Source: Actinomycetota bacterium (GTDB lineage: Bacteria > Actinomycetota > Acidimicrobiia > IMCC26256 > PALSA-555). From it: a stretch of DNA of 64,000 nt. The notes under the pieces were generated by a model, which ran no database searches, was not told where the DNA came from, and saw only the letters and a list, made by a program, of their open reading frames with translations. The DNA lies in contig PLJD01000070.1 of assembly GCA_003140175.1 (NCBI GenBank), positions 26,757-90,756 of the forward strand, written 5' to 3'. The translations under genes and the position numbers were made by a program. Position 1 is the first letter of the stretch. Every line of letters starts with the position of its first letter. Shown one piece after another: positions 1-8,105 of this stretch.

Positions 1-98
1 CGGGGGCCTAGGGAGCTCGGGACCCCAGGAACACGCTGTGCCGGTGAGGTCGACCCGGCTGCGTCCGGTGCGACCAGGAGATGGGACTTGTCCCCGGC

Positions 99-1652
99 TC
101 ATCCGACGACGCGGAACGCACCTCGCATGAACGGGTGGATACGACAGAAGTACGTGTAGGTCCCGGGCGGCAGGTTCGTCGGAGTCGACCAGGTCGTGGT
201 CCCCGACGATGGCGGCCCGCCGGTCCCGAGCTCGCCCGAGTCGAACTGGATCTTGGCGTTCGCGGTCGGGTACGCGATTCCAGTGGTCAGGTCACAGGGG
301 GCGGCGCACGACGTGATGGTGTGCCAAATGCCCTTGCTGGCGTCGTCGTTTCGGAAGGTCAAGGTTCCACCCTGCTTGACCGTCGGGATCGCGCCGCTCC
401 CGCTCATGTCGCCCACGTACTCGAAGTCGCTGATCGGCAGCACGGTGCCCGACTTCACGACGTGCGAGGGCGCCTTCCGCAGATCCGTGAAGAGGACCCC
501 GGCGGGCTTGCCGCCGTGCTGGTTGTTCTCGGGAAGGTGCCCGTGGGTCAACACGCCCGAGACCGCGACGCGCTTCTGGAACGGGTTCACGCCGCTGCTT
601 GTCCCGTTCGCCATCCAGACGACCATGATGCCCATTCCCTCGTACCACGACGCGTGCTTGGTGTCGTAGGTCGTCGTGATCGACATCACGTCGCCCTTGT
701 GCACGATCGGGCGCCAGGTCGGGGGCGTCGCGGTGGAGGCAAAGTCCCAGGACACCTTGCCGGCCGGCTCGAAGTAGTCCGCGATCGACGAGAACAGGTG
801 GGTGGTATCCGGTGATCCCGCCTTCGCGGTGCCGCGGGGCGCGGTGGCGCCCTTGCGGGTGAGCCAGAGATCGTCGTGAATGCCACCCGGATGGAGGTGG
901 CCGGCCGTGGTGAGTAAGACGCCATCCTCAGGGACGGTCCATTCGTTCCTGGGCGGGCCCCCACCGTATGGGTCGGTCGCGTCGTCGGGATAGGTGAAGG
1001 AGCCGTCGTGCCCGCTGCCCTTCACTGCGTCGAAGACCGGGTAACCCGACGGGTTCCGCACGTCCATCCACACCGGGAACGCGGCCTGCATCCCCTGCGC
1101 CGCCGGCGAGCTGGCCGGGACGAAGTCGATGTCGTACGTGATCCAGATCGGCTCGGGGGTCGGCGTCGCGTTGTGCAGCATGTAGTTCAGAACCCACTTG
1201 TCCGTGCTCTGATACTGGTAGCCGTACCCCTTCGGCAGCTCGAGGGTGGTCTTCTCCTCACCGGCGGCGAAGAACCGCTGGGGTCCACCGGAGGTCGCGT
1301 CCTGGTTGGACAGGTCGATCCAGACGCCGTGGTGCAGATGGATGACGTTGACGGGCGGGACGGTGCCGTCGGCTCGGTGCAGGTTCGTCCGCATGCCGAC
1401 GATCCACCCGTTTTCCGCCGGCTGAGGGATACGACGGGTGAAGCTGATGCTGTTCTGCCCGGCCCGCACCATGATCGGGCCGACCTCGAAGTGCAGGCGC
1501 TGAGCGCCGGCGGGCACCGCGGTGCTGGCGATCGGGTAGCTCGGCGTCCGGGTGGGAGGTGACGCGGCCTGCGCCGAAGGTCCGAGCCCTAGCGTCCCCG
1601 CGACAATCAGGACGCTGAGCGCGGTCACGACTCCCCGGTGGCCCAGCACCAT
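99..1652 (-). CDS. Secreted copper protein: PHM/DBM-like monooxygenase core with C-terminal cupredoxin domain
   Basis: 517 aa. The frame is open to 1748, but the ATG at 1652 opens directly on a signal peptide (residues 1-30, hydrophobic core then Ala-Gln-Ala-Ala), so I start there. Residues 50-350 hold histidine clusters arranged as in the peptidylglycine/dopamine monooxygenase family: HLHH (105-108), a lone His160, HLH (252-254) and Met340 in an EGM context. A plastocyanin-like domain follows (about 400-517) with type-1 copper ligands His444, Cys503, His506 and Met509. What is seen is the ligand pattern; the monooxygenase assignment is inference from spacing. It would act outside the membrane, with the cupredoxin domain as a plausible electron relay. 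It is divergent from the CaiB-family gene at 1766. The cupredoxin domain is near certain, the core less so. Confidence 0.8.
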   Translation of the reverse strand: MVLGHRGVVTALSVLIVAGTLGLGPSAQAASPPTRTPSYPIASTAVPAGAQRLHFEVGPIMVRAGQNSISFTRRIPQPAENGWIVGMRTNLHRADGTVPPVNVIHLHHGVWIDLSNQDATSGGPQRFFAAGEEKTTLELPKGYGYQYQSTDKWVLNYMLHNATPTPEPIWITYDIDFVPASSPAAQGMQAAFPVWMDVRNPSGYPVFDAVKGSGHDGSFTYPDDATDPYGGGPPRNEWTVPEDGVLLTTAGHLHPGGIHDDLWLTRKGATAPRGTAKAGSPDTTHLFSSIADYFEPAGKVSWDFASTATPPTWRPIVHKGDVMSITTTYDTKHASWYEGMGIMVVWMANGTSSGVNPFQKRVAVSGVLTHGHLPENNQHGGKPAGVLFTDLRKAPSHVVKSGTVLPISDFEYVGDMSGSGAIPTVKQGGTLTFRNDDASKGIWHTITSCAAPCDLTTGIAYPTANAKIQFDSGELGTGGPPSSGTTTWSTPTNLPPGTYTYFCRIHPFMRGAFRVVG

Positions 1653-1681
1653 CGCACGGTAACATCCACCGGTTCTTTCCA

Positions 1682-1698
1682 CCCCGCGCCTCGCGGGG
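1682..1698. repeat. Small GC hairpin in divergent intergenic region
   Basis: CCCCGCG and CGCGGGG arms (7 bp) flank a 3-nt loop in the 113-bp gap between two divergent genes, so it cannot terminate either one; it may be a regulatory stem or chance. Confidence 0.25.
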
Positions 1699-1765
1699 CA
1701 ACGATGGACCACGACGGGTGGGGCGGGCCTCAGCCGCGACGACGTCAACGTGGGAGGCGCCGAGC

Positions 1766-2872
1766 GTGCAGGCCTACGACGGTCTCTTGAGTGGCATTCG
1801 GGTGCTCGACCTGAGCATCTGGCGACCGGGCCCCTACGCCACGCAGCTCCTCGCCAACCTCGGCGCGGACGTGCTCAAGGTCGAACCGCCGGGCGGTGAC
1901 CCGATGCGCGTGTTCCCCGAGCTGTTTTCGAGGTTGAACGCCAACAAGCGCAGCGCGGTCCTCGACCTGAAGCAACCCGCCGAGCGCGACCGCGCCTACG
2001 AGCTCGTCGCGGACGCCGATGCGCTGGTCGAGGGCTTCCGGCCCGGCGTCGCCGCGCGTCTCGGCCTGGGTGAGGCCAAGGTCCGCGAGGTCAATCCCGA
2101 CATCGTGTACTGCTCGGTGTCGGGATTCGGTCAAGACGGCCCGCTCGCCCTCCGGCCCGGACACGACATCAACTACCAGGCCTACGCCGGCGTCCTCGCC
2201 CCCAACGGAGGGCCGCCCGTCGAGTCGGCGCTGCCCATCGCGGACCTGGCCGGGGGAACCTTCGCGGCGCTGGCGGTCTGCGCGGCGCTCGTCGGGCGGG
2301 CGCGAACCGGCGAGGGAGAACACGTCGACGTCGCCATGGCCGACGTGCTCGCCACCTGGACCGGCCCGCTCGCGACCACCGCGGTCGCGGGAAGCGACCG
2401 GCCGCTGGGGGGACTCCCAACGTACGGGTCGTTCCTGACCGCCGACGATCGATGGATCACCCTCGGCGTCCTGAGCGAACAGCATCTCTGGACGGCGGTC
2501 TGTGGCGTCCTGGGCCTCGAGGACCTCGCCGATCTGGACATGCTCGAACGCGTCGAGCGCCATGACGAGGTCCGGGCTCGGCTCGTCCACGCGATTCGGG
2601 AGTGGCCCGAAGAGAGGCTGCTCGACGCGTTCGGCGCCGGCGCCCCCGTCGCGCCCGTCCTGAGCCGCGAGGAGATGCTGGACGCCGCCCAGTTCCGAGC
2701 CCGAGGGTTGATCGAAGGCATCGCCCGCGACGGGCTTCCCGTGATGGGCTACCCCGTCCGCTTCGAGACTCGACGCGCGCGACCCTCGGGCCAGGCGCCG
2801 GCCGCCGGCGACCACCAAGCCGAAGGGTTCCTGCCCCGCCCGGCGTCACGCGGCAAAGATCCGCCCCGCTGA
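1766..2872 (+). CDS. CaiB/BaiF family enzyme, alpha-methylacyl-CoA racemase-like
   Basis: 368 aa class III CoA-transferase fold. The GTG at 1766 is chosen because GGGAGG at 1752-1757 lies 8 nt upstream; the earlier in-frame ATG at 1718 adds residues with no family similarity. N-terminal GIRVLDLS and LGADVLKVEPPGGD (about 32-45) are the family signature. The GHDINY motif (His133, Asp134) and Asp160 in PIADLAGG match the His and Asp acid/base pair of alpha-methylacyl-CoA racemases, so racemisation of 2-methylacyl-CoA (branched-chain or sterol side-chain oxidation) is at least as likely as CoA transfer. The two other CaiB genes in the window (14761, 28763) lack this GHD motif. Substrate unknown. 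Confidence 0.88.
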   Translation: MQAYDGLLSGIRVLDLSIWRPGPYATQLLANLGADVLKVEPPGGDPMRVFPELFSRLNANKRSAVLDLKQPAERDRAYELVADADALVEGFRPGVAARLGLGEAKVREVNPDIVYCSVSGFGQDGPLALRPGHDINYQAYAGVLAPNGGPPVESALPIADLAGGTFAALAVCAALVGRARTGEGEHVDVAMADVLATWTGPLATTAVAGSDRPLGGLPTYGSFLTADDRWITLGVLSEQHLWTAVCGVLGLEDLADLDMLERVERHDEVRARLVHAIREWPEERLLDAFGAGAPVAPVLSREEMLDAAQFRARGLIEGIARDGLPVMGYPVRFETRRARPSGQAPAAGDHQAEGFLPRPASRGKDPPR

Positions 2873-3006
2873 TCGACCCGCCCCGCGCCCCGCCGGCTCG
2901 GTTCGGGCGTGTCACCGGCTGGGCCGCGACGCTGTCACAGCTCGAAGGATCATTGATCTGGACGATGACACGGACCAGTCTGAGTCCGTCGCCCCCAGGA
3001 GGACCC

Positions 3007-3669
3007 ATGTCAGAGTTTCCGCCGCCGCCGCCTCCCCCTCCGCCGGGCGGCGCCAGGTCGTTCAGCGTCGGCCTGGCCATGTCCTACGGCTGGAAGGCCT
3101 ACTGGCGCAATGCCGGCCCGCTGATCGTCCTCGCCATCATCATCATCGCCATCAACGTGGTCATCCAATTGATTACCGGCAGCGTCAACGGACTCGACGG
3201 CGTGCTCCTGAGCCTGATCGGTCTGATCATCCTGATCGTCCTGGCGATGGGACTCATCCGGGCTTCGCTCGCGGTGGTGGAAGGGCGTACACCCGAAGTG
3301 GGCATGCTCTTCCAGACCGACGGATTTGGTCCCTACGTCCTGGCCACGATCCTCACCGGCCTCGGGGTGTTCGTCGGAATCGTCTGTCTCATCGTTCCCG
3401 GAGTCATCCTGGCCATCATGTGGCAGTTCTTCGGGTACGTCATCGTCGAGCATCCCGTCACGACCCCGACGGAGGCGATGCGACGATCGGCCGACATCAC
3501 CCGAGGCTATCGGTGGCAGCTGCTGGGACTCGGGCTGCTGCTGCTCGCGATCAACTTCATCGGAGCGCTGTTTCTCGGGATCGGCCTGATCTTCACGTAC
3601 GGCATCACCGCGGTGACGCTCGCCTGGGCGTACAAGACGCTCAGCGGCCAGCCGGTCGCACCGGCGTAG
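3007..3669 (+). CDS. Multi-pass integral membrane protein of unknown function
   Basis: 220 aa. The start at 3007 has AGGAGG 3 nt upstream (2998-3003). A proline run at residues 5-13 is followed by about six hydrophobic segments (roughly 40-57, 66-85, 115-133, 133-150, 173-192, 192-210). The layout (short Pro-rich cytosolic head, paired helices, a VVEGRTPEVGMLF loop) resembles actinobacterial membrane proteins annotated as DUF975 or glycerophosphoryl-diester-phosphodiesterase membrane domain, without a phosphodiesterase catalytic domain. It lies 134 bp after the CaiB gene and is convergent with the L,D-transpeptidase. Function cannot be assigned. Confidence 0.8.
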   Translation: MSEFPPPPPPPPPGGARSFSVGLAMSYGWKAYWRNAGPLIVLAIIIIAINVVIQLITGSVNGLDGVLLSLIGLIILIVLAMGLIRASLAVVEGRTPEVGMLFQTDGFGPYVLATILTGLGVFVGIVCLIVPGVILAIMWQFFGYVIVEHPVTTPTEAMRRSADITRGYRWQLLGLGLLLLAINFIGALFLGIGLIFTYGITAVTLAWAYKTLSGQPVAPA

Positions 3670-3731
3670 CGCGCCGACCTCGACTGGTCATCGAGTTCTC
3701 ACGGCGATCACGGCGCCGGCGTCGCGACATG

Positions 3732-3758
3732 GCGCCGGGCGAGATGGCTGCCCGGCGC
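3732..3758. terminator. Hairpin between convergent genes
   Basis: Perfect 9-bp arms GCGCCGGGC / GCCCGGCGC with a 9-nt loop, in the gap between the membrane protein (ends 3669) and the L,D-transpeptidase (ends 3778). No U-tract on either strand. Confidence 0.55.
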
Positions 3759-3777
3759 GCTCGTTCGGGGTTGTCGG

Positions 3778-4608
3778 TCAGGAGATGAGGACCGGCGTGC
3801 CGAGCGTGAGGTAGGGCGCGAGTTCGAGGTCGAAGGCGTTGGGCACGTGGACGCACCCGTTCGAGATGTCCCCGCCGATGCTGGCGGGCTCGTAGGTGCC
3901 ATGGATCGCGATCCGTCCGTCGCCGGTCCCGAACTGCATGAGCACATCGGAGTGACCCGAGAGCCCGAACGCGATCGGACCGTACGCGCTCGTGGCTGCG
4001 CCGCTGGTCCAGTCGAGGTCCCGGACGAAGAACTCGCCGGTGGGGGTGGGGGTGGACGGGGCGCCGATCCCGACCGGGCTGGTGAGGATCACCGCTCCGT
4101 CGCGGAGGCGGACGAGCTGCAGCTGACGGGCGCTCAGCGAGACCTCGACCTCGTAGGTGGGGACCGAGGTCGTGACGTCCTGGGCCCGGACCCAGGCGCT
4201 CGCGCCGTTGGGCCGGGTGGGGAGCAGGGCGCGGAGCCAGTCGCCCGAGCGCTGCACCGCGAGCAGGACGCTTGGGGAACCGAGCTCGTCTCGAGGCGGG
4301 AGCGTCCCCGAGGGTGTTGCCGCGCCGGGCGCCGGGTAGAGGGCGAGGGAGCCGCCGTTCTGGGCGGCGACGACGACCGGCGAGTCGGTGGGAAGCGACG
4401 CGCCCACCCGCTGGGTGATCGCCGGCAGCTGGGAGGCGATAGTGACGGGCCGGGGGTCGGTCTGGGGAGTGACCGCGGGGGCGGCGGTGATCCCGAACAC
4501 GGTGATGAGCACGAAGGCGATGCCGGCGACCACGACGCCCGATAGGGCGAGCTTCAAGCGATACCGGGGGGCCTCCACCCTTTCGTTGTCGGGAGGTTGG
4601 ACGGCCAC
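3778..4608 (-). CDS. L,D-transpeptidase (YkuD domain) with SH3-like region
   Basis: 276 aa, membrane-anchored. Residues 18-42 are one signal-anchor helix, residues about 75-150 look like an SH3-like wall-binding domain, and residues 150-276 form the YkuD domain. The catalytic signature is intact: His236 in IHGTY and Cys252 in SNGCVHV. The family forms 3-3 meso-DAP cross-links in peptidoglycan outside the membrane. GTG start at 4608; its ribosome site is weak, so a slightly different start is possible. Convergent with the gene at 3007 and followed by an unrelated VOC gene on the same strand. Confidence 0.92.
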   Translation of the reverse strand: MAVQPPDNERVEAPRYRLKLALSGVVVAGIAFVLITVFGITAAPAVTPQTDPRPVTIASQLPAITQRVGASLPTDSPVVVAAQNGGSLALYPAPGAATPSGTLPPRDELGSPSVLLAVQRSGDWLRALLPTRPNGASAWVRAQDVTTSVPTYEVEVSLSARQLQLVRLRDGAVILTSPVGIGAPSTPTPTGEFFVRDLDWTSGAATSAYGPIAFGLSGHSDVLMQFGTGDGRIAIHGTYEPASIGGDISNGCVHVPNAFDLELAPYLTLGTPVLIS

Positions 4609-4691
4609 CTTGAGGTTGGCCCGTCAGGCAGGGTTCCCCAGTCCGGGGAGCGCCGGCGGGCCGGCCCGCGAGTCAGCTCGGCGCGCGCGCC

Positions 4692-5606
4692 TCAGACGCT
4701 CGGCGCGGGAGACTCGATGAGCTCCAGCGTCGCGCCGTCGGGATCCGCGAAGAGCAGGGCGCGCAGATCGGGAAGGCCCGGTCCCATCGCGAGCCGCGAC
4801 GGGGGTGACCAGCAGCGAACGCCGCGCGCTTCGAGTTCGGCGTAGTCACGGTCGATGTCCTCGGTGATCATGGCCAGACGGAAGATGCCGAGGTGGTTCG
4901 CGGAGGGGTAGGGGGAGTCCGGCGGGCGGTGGGTCAGTGTCTCGACCACGAGCAGGTGGAACACGTCGCCGTCTCGGCCGTCGTCGAGCACCGCGCCCTT
5001 CCACTCCACTGTCCCGTCGAGTCCGAGGTCGGCGCCGCGGTGTCGCACCGGCCCGATCCGGTACCGGACATGTAGACCAACGGTTTCGGTGTAGAAGCGC
5101 ACCGACTGGTCGAGATCGGAGCAGTTGACGACGACGAACGACAAGCTGTCGTCGTCGCCTGCGGTGAACTCGACCAGTGTGCCGTCGGGGTCGGCGGCTA
5201 CGAACGCCCGTGCCACCACCTGGCCGCCGAGCTCGACGGGGTGGGGTGGCCCGACACAGTCGATGTTCGCGGCGCCGAGCCGGTCGTAGAGCGCATCGAG
5301 GTCGCGGACCTGGATGCCGAGGCGCGCCAGGCCGAGATGGGCTGGCGTCGCATACGGTCGCCCGGTCGGAGCCGGGGTCTTCCACTCGAGCAGATCGAGC
5401 GCGACGCCGTCGTAGCCGCGGCGGTCGGTGAGGATCCATGCATCCCACTGGGCGGTCGGAAGCGCGAAGGCCGCGCCGGGTTGCGGCGGGGGCACGGTGT
5501 GGGTCGTGGGGACCAAGCCGACGAGATCGCGGTAGAACGCGAGCGAGCCGCTCAGGTCCGAGCAGTTGACGTTGACGTGGAAGATCCGGGTCGCACCGAT
5601 CGGCAT
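4692..5606 (-). CDS. Two-domain VOC (glyoxalase/dioxygenase fold) protein
   Basis: 304 aa with two tandem VOC modules, about residues 6-130 (starting FHVNVNCSDL) and 150-300 (starting FVVVNCSDLD), each ending in a DPDGTLVEF or DPDGATLELIE strand. This fits extradiol dioxygenases or glyoxalase-like enzymes with paired modules; substrate unknown. The ATG at 5606 has GGGAG 6 nt upstream, and a TAGCGT -10 box lies about 30 nt further upstream, giving a normal leadered transcript. It is not obviously in an operon. Several other VOC genes lie in this window. Confidence 0.85.
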   Translation of the reverse strand: MPIGATRIFHVNVNCSDLSGSLAFYRDLVGLVPTTHTVPPPQPGAAFALPTAQWDAWILTDRRGYDGVALDLLEWKTPAPTGRPYATPAHLGLARLGIQVRDLDALYDRLGAANIDCVGPPHPVELGGQVVARAFVAADPDGTLVEFTAGDDDSLSFVVVNCSDLDQSVRFYTETVGLHVRYRIGPVRHRGADLGLDGTVEWKGAVLDDGRDGDVFHLLVVETLTHRPPDSPYPSANHLGIFRLAMITEDIDRDYAELEARGVRCWSPPSRLAMGPGLPDLRALLFADPDGATLELIESPAPSV

Positions 5607-5941
5607 CTTCGACTCCCGGCCTCAGGCGCCGGCGACGCTAGCCCCCGACCCGGCTCGGCGGTCGCGTCGACCACGGTCGATCGGTGAGCCGCTGGTGGGC
5701 AGCCATCGGGTCCAACCGACGCTACGGTCAGTGGGACAACTCCCTGCCCTGGGCCTCCCGCAGCGAGCTTGGTCGGACTCGTGCCGTATCGCTCCCGCTC
5801 CGCGCGATCGCCAAGAGTCACTGCCGGGACGGTCCTCCATGACAGGATCCCCTGTCAGCCCGTCGCCAGCTCGGCCCCGGCCCCGGCCCCTCCCATCCCT
5901 ATCCGACCAAGAGACACCAACAACCGACACATGGAGGTTCG
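5607..5941. other. Intergenic region between VOC gene and HU
   Basis: 335 bases, no convincing gene. Divergent promoter region. It holds a perfect inverted repeat at 5840-5857 and a short CGGCCC repeat run near 5871-5890, 50-70 nt before the HU start. Confidence 0.6.
5840..5857. repeat. Perfect inverted repeat upstream of HU gene
   Basis: TGACAGG and CCTGTCA arms separated by ATCC, 84 nt before the HU start codon. It could be an operator or a leader hairpin; its function is not shown. Confidence 0.45.
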
Positions 5942-6235
5942 ATGAACCGCAGAGATCTCGTCACGACGATCGCCGAGCAGGCTGGCGTCGACCGTAAGGT
6001 GGCGGACAGCGTCATGACGTCCTTCGTCGAGGTCGTCACCCAGTCGGTGGCGAAGGGTGAACCCGTGGCCATCAGCGGCTTCGCGAAGTTCGCCCGCGTC
6101 GAGCGGGCCGCCCGCATGGGCCGCAACCCCCAGACCGGTGAGCCCCTGAAGATCGCCGCCTCGCGCCGGGTGCGGATCACCCCCCTCAAGGCGTTCAAGG
6201 ACGCGGTGCTGTCATCGAAGCGTGCGAAGCGCTAG
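5942..6235 (+). CDS. HU-family nucleoid protein
   Basis: 97 aa, the normal length for bacterial HU. NRRDLVTTIAEQAG at the N-terminus, the FAKFARVERAARMGRNPQTGEP stretch forming the DNA-clamping beta-arm (with the intercalating Pro in NPQTG), and a short basic C-terminus ending SKRAKR are all present. It lacks the long Lys/Ala/Pro tail of mycobacterial HupB. It binds and bends DNA without strong sequence preference. TGGAGG 5 nt upstream supports the ATG. Monocistronic. A long basic Ala/Pro tail of the kind missing here occurs instead on the membrane protein at 35321. Confidence 0.96.
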   Translation: MNRRDLVTTIAEQAGVDRKVADSVMTSFVEVVTQSVAKGEPVAISGFAKFARVERAARMGRNPQTGEPLKIAASRRVRITPLKAFKDAVLSSKRAKR

Positions 6236-6437
6236 TCGATCGGCTCGACATCTCGGCGCGGCGCGAGCGGCGGGCGGCTGAGCCCGGTTCGGGTCGGGAC
6301 CGCCGAGCGGTTCACGCCTCGGCAGCTCGAGATGACGTCTGGCACACTCAGCTGGTGCGCACGCCCGCGGCGGTTCGCCTCCGGGGTCGGGCCAGTGAGC
6401 GAGTTCGTGTGTCGACCGACCTAGAGGAGTGAGAACC

Positions 6438-6923
6438 GTGGCAATCAGCGTGGGCGACCCGATCCCCGACGTGAAGGTGATGATCAGCGGTGACGACGGG
6501 ATGCCGAAACCGGCGCAGAGCCGAGAGCTGCTCGGCCACGGCAAGGTCGTGCTCTTCGCCGTCCCGGGGGCGTTCACCCCGGGCTGCTCGAACTACCACC
6601 TTCCCGGATTTGTGTTGCGAGCCCCCGACCTGCTCGGCCGCGGGGTCGACCGGATCGCGTGCCTCGCGGTCAACGACGCGTTTGTCATGAAGGCGTGGGG
6701 CGATGATCAAGAGGTCGGCGACTCGATCCTCATGATCGGGGACGGCAACGGAGACTTCACCCAGGCGATGGGACTCGGCATGGATGGCAGCGGATTCGGG
6801 CTCGGCCAGCGTTCGCAGCGCTACGCCGCGGTGCTCGAAGACGGCGTGGTGAAGCAGCTGTTCGTCGAGCCCGGCCCCGGGGTGGACGTCAGCAGCGCCA
6901 ACAACGTCCTCGCGAACCTCTAG
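6438..6923 (+). CDS. Peroxiredoxin, Prx5/AhpE-like thiol peroxidase
   Basis: 161 aa. GTG at 6438 chosen over GTG at 6429 because AGAGGAG (6423-6429) then has 8-nt spacing. The Prx5 signature PGAFTPGCSNYHLPGF carries the peroxidatic Cys50. The family reduces H2O2, organic peroxides and peroxynitrite in the cytosol using a thiol such as mycothiol or thioredoxin. No second conserved Cys is present, so it is probably a 1-Cys enzyme. It stands alone between HU and a lipoprotein gene. Confidence 0.95.
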   Translation: MAISVGDPIPDVKVMISGDDGMPKPAQSRELLGHGKVVLFAVPGAFTPGCSNYHLPGFVLRAPDLLGRGVDRIACLAVNDAFVMKAWGDDQEVGDSILMIGDGNGDFTQAMGLGMDGSGFGLGQRSQRYAAVLEDGVVKQLFVEPGPGVDVSSANNVLANL

Positions 6924-7117
6924 CCACCCGGGTCGGCGCGAGCCACCGAACGCCCGCGCGTCGCCTCGGAAGCGGCGCGGGTGTCCGTTGGATCGCCGAG
7001 CCGGGAACGGTCCGGCGCGGGGGAGAGTCCTTGCGGCCGGGTCGTCCCTGTGCTGGCCTACGAGACGTTCACGCCCCGACGACCTGCGGGACCGGGCGTC
7101 GCAAGAATCGGGGGGTG

Positions 7118-7726
7118 ATGCGCGTGCTGCGATGGCTAGATTCCGTCCCCCGACGCGCGGGATGGTTCGCGACCGTGGTTGTGGTCGGGTCCCTCTTGAC
7201 CGCGTGTGGCGGCGGAGGCAAGTCGTTGGCCTCGAAGGTGACGACCACCAGCTCCACCACGACCACCTCTACCCCGACGACGGCGGGGTCGGGCGCGTCG
7301 CCGTGCGCGACTCAGCAGCTGAGCGCCTCGTTGGGCATGGTGGGTGCCGGCGCCGGGAACCGCCAGGTCCAGGTCATCTTGACCAATCACGGCTCGGCCG
7401 CCTGCTCGATGATCGGCTATGTCGGGATGCAGCTGCTCGGCGCGGGCAGCCAACCGGTGCCAACCAACGTCGTCCGCGACGGCCCCGGCACACCGGGCAT
7501 GGTCGTCGTGGCGCCCGGCCGCCAGGCTTCGGGCTCGCTGCACTGGGGAGCGATCGCCGGGTCGGGCGAATCCCAAACCGGTCCCTGTGAGGCAACCCCC
7601 CAGCAGGTCGAGGTGACGCCTCCGAATCAGGTGCAGCCGCGGACGATCGGCTGGTCGTTCGGGCCGGTGTGCGAACAGGGCCGGATCGATGCGGGCCCGC
7701 TGCAGCTCGGAGTTCCAGCCCAGTAG
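7118..7726 (+). CDS. DUF4232-domain lipoprotein
   Basis: 202 aa. The ATG at 7118 gives a clean type II signal peptide with lipobox LLTAC (Cys30), so it is exported and lipid-anchored. A Thr/Ser-rich linker (about 37-60) leads to a DUF4232-like domain starting at CATQQLSASLG, with the typical ...TNHGSAACSMIGYVGMQLL core, later PVPTNVVRDG and a paired Cys near the C-terminus. DUF4232 proteins are common in actinobacterial envelopes and have no established biochemical role. A GTG 3 nt earlier is an alternative start. Confidence 0.85.
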   Translation: MRVLRWLDSVPRRAGWFATVVVVGSLLTACGGGGKSLASKVTTTSSTTTTSTPTTAGSGASPCATQQLSASLGMVGAGAGNRQVQVILTNHGSAACSMIGYVGMQLLGAGSQPVPTNVVRDGPGTPGMVVVAPGRQASGSLHWGAIAGSGESQTGPCEATPQQVEVTPPNQVQPRTIGWSFGPVCEQGRIDAGPLQLGVPAQ

Positions 7727-7755
7727 CGACGGTGCATCGGAGCACCCCGCGGACC

Positions 7756-8016
7756 GTGACCGTGCCGCGGACGGGGGGTGGCGACACGCTCGCCGGGCGG
7801 CGTCGGTTTACTCGGGGCGCACTCCTTCTCGAGGCCATGGTGCAGCGTCTGCGCGCCGAGGGGTTCGCTTCGGGCGAGGCGGTGGGGACGCCAGACGGCC
7901 CGATCCAGGTCCTCGTCGACCCGAGCGGCAACGAGGTCGGGTTCCTGCGACCCGACCGACCCGGTGCCCTCGAGCAGGCGTACGCCGATCCGTCCAACAC
8001 CAACGCGGTGCGCTGA
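7756..8016 (+). pseudogene. C-terminal half of a VOC-like protein (fragment)
   Basis: Open frame of about 86 aa. The last 60 residues read like the second half of a VOC module: MVQRLRAEGFASGEAV, then PDGPIQVLVDPSGNEVGFLRPDRP. No N-terminal half is visible upstream, where the DUF4232 lipoprotein gene ends at 7726. It is most likely a decayed or truncated copy; a genuine short protein starting at GTG 7756 or ATG 7838 cannot be excluded. No good ribosome site is seen. Confidence 0.4.
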
Positions 8017-8105
8017 ACGCGAGGGCCGGCTCGGAAGGGGCGCGACCGGTGCTGGGTTTCGAGCTGCGGCCCGGGTCGTGTCAACCGGGGGGCGATCGAC
8101 GTCCC

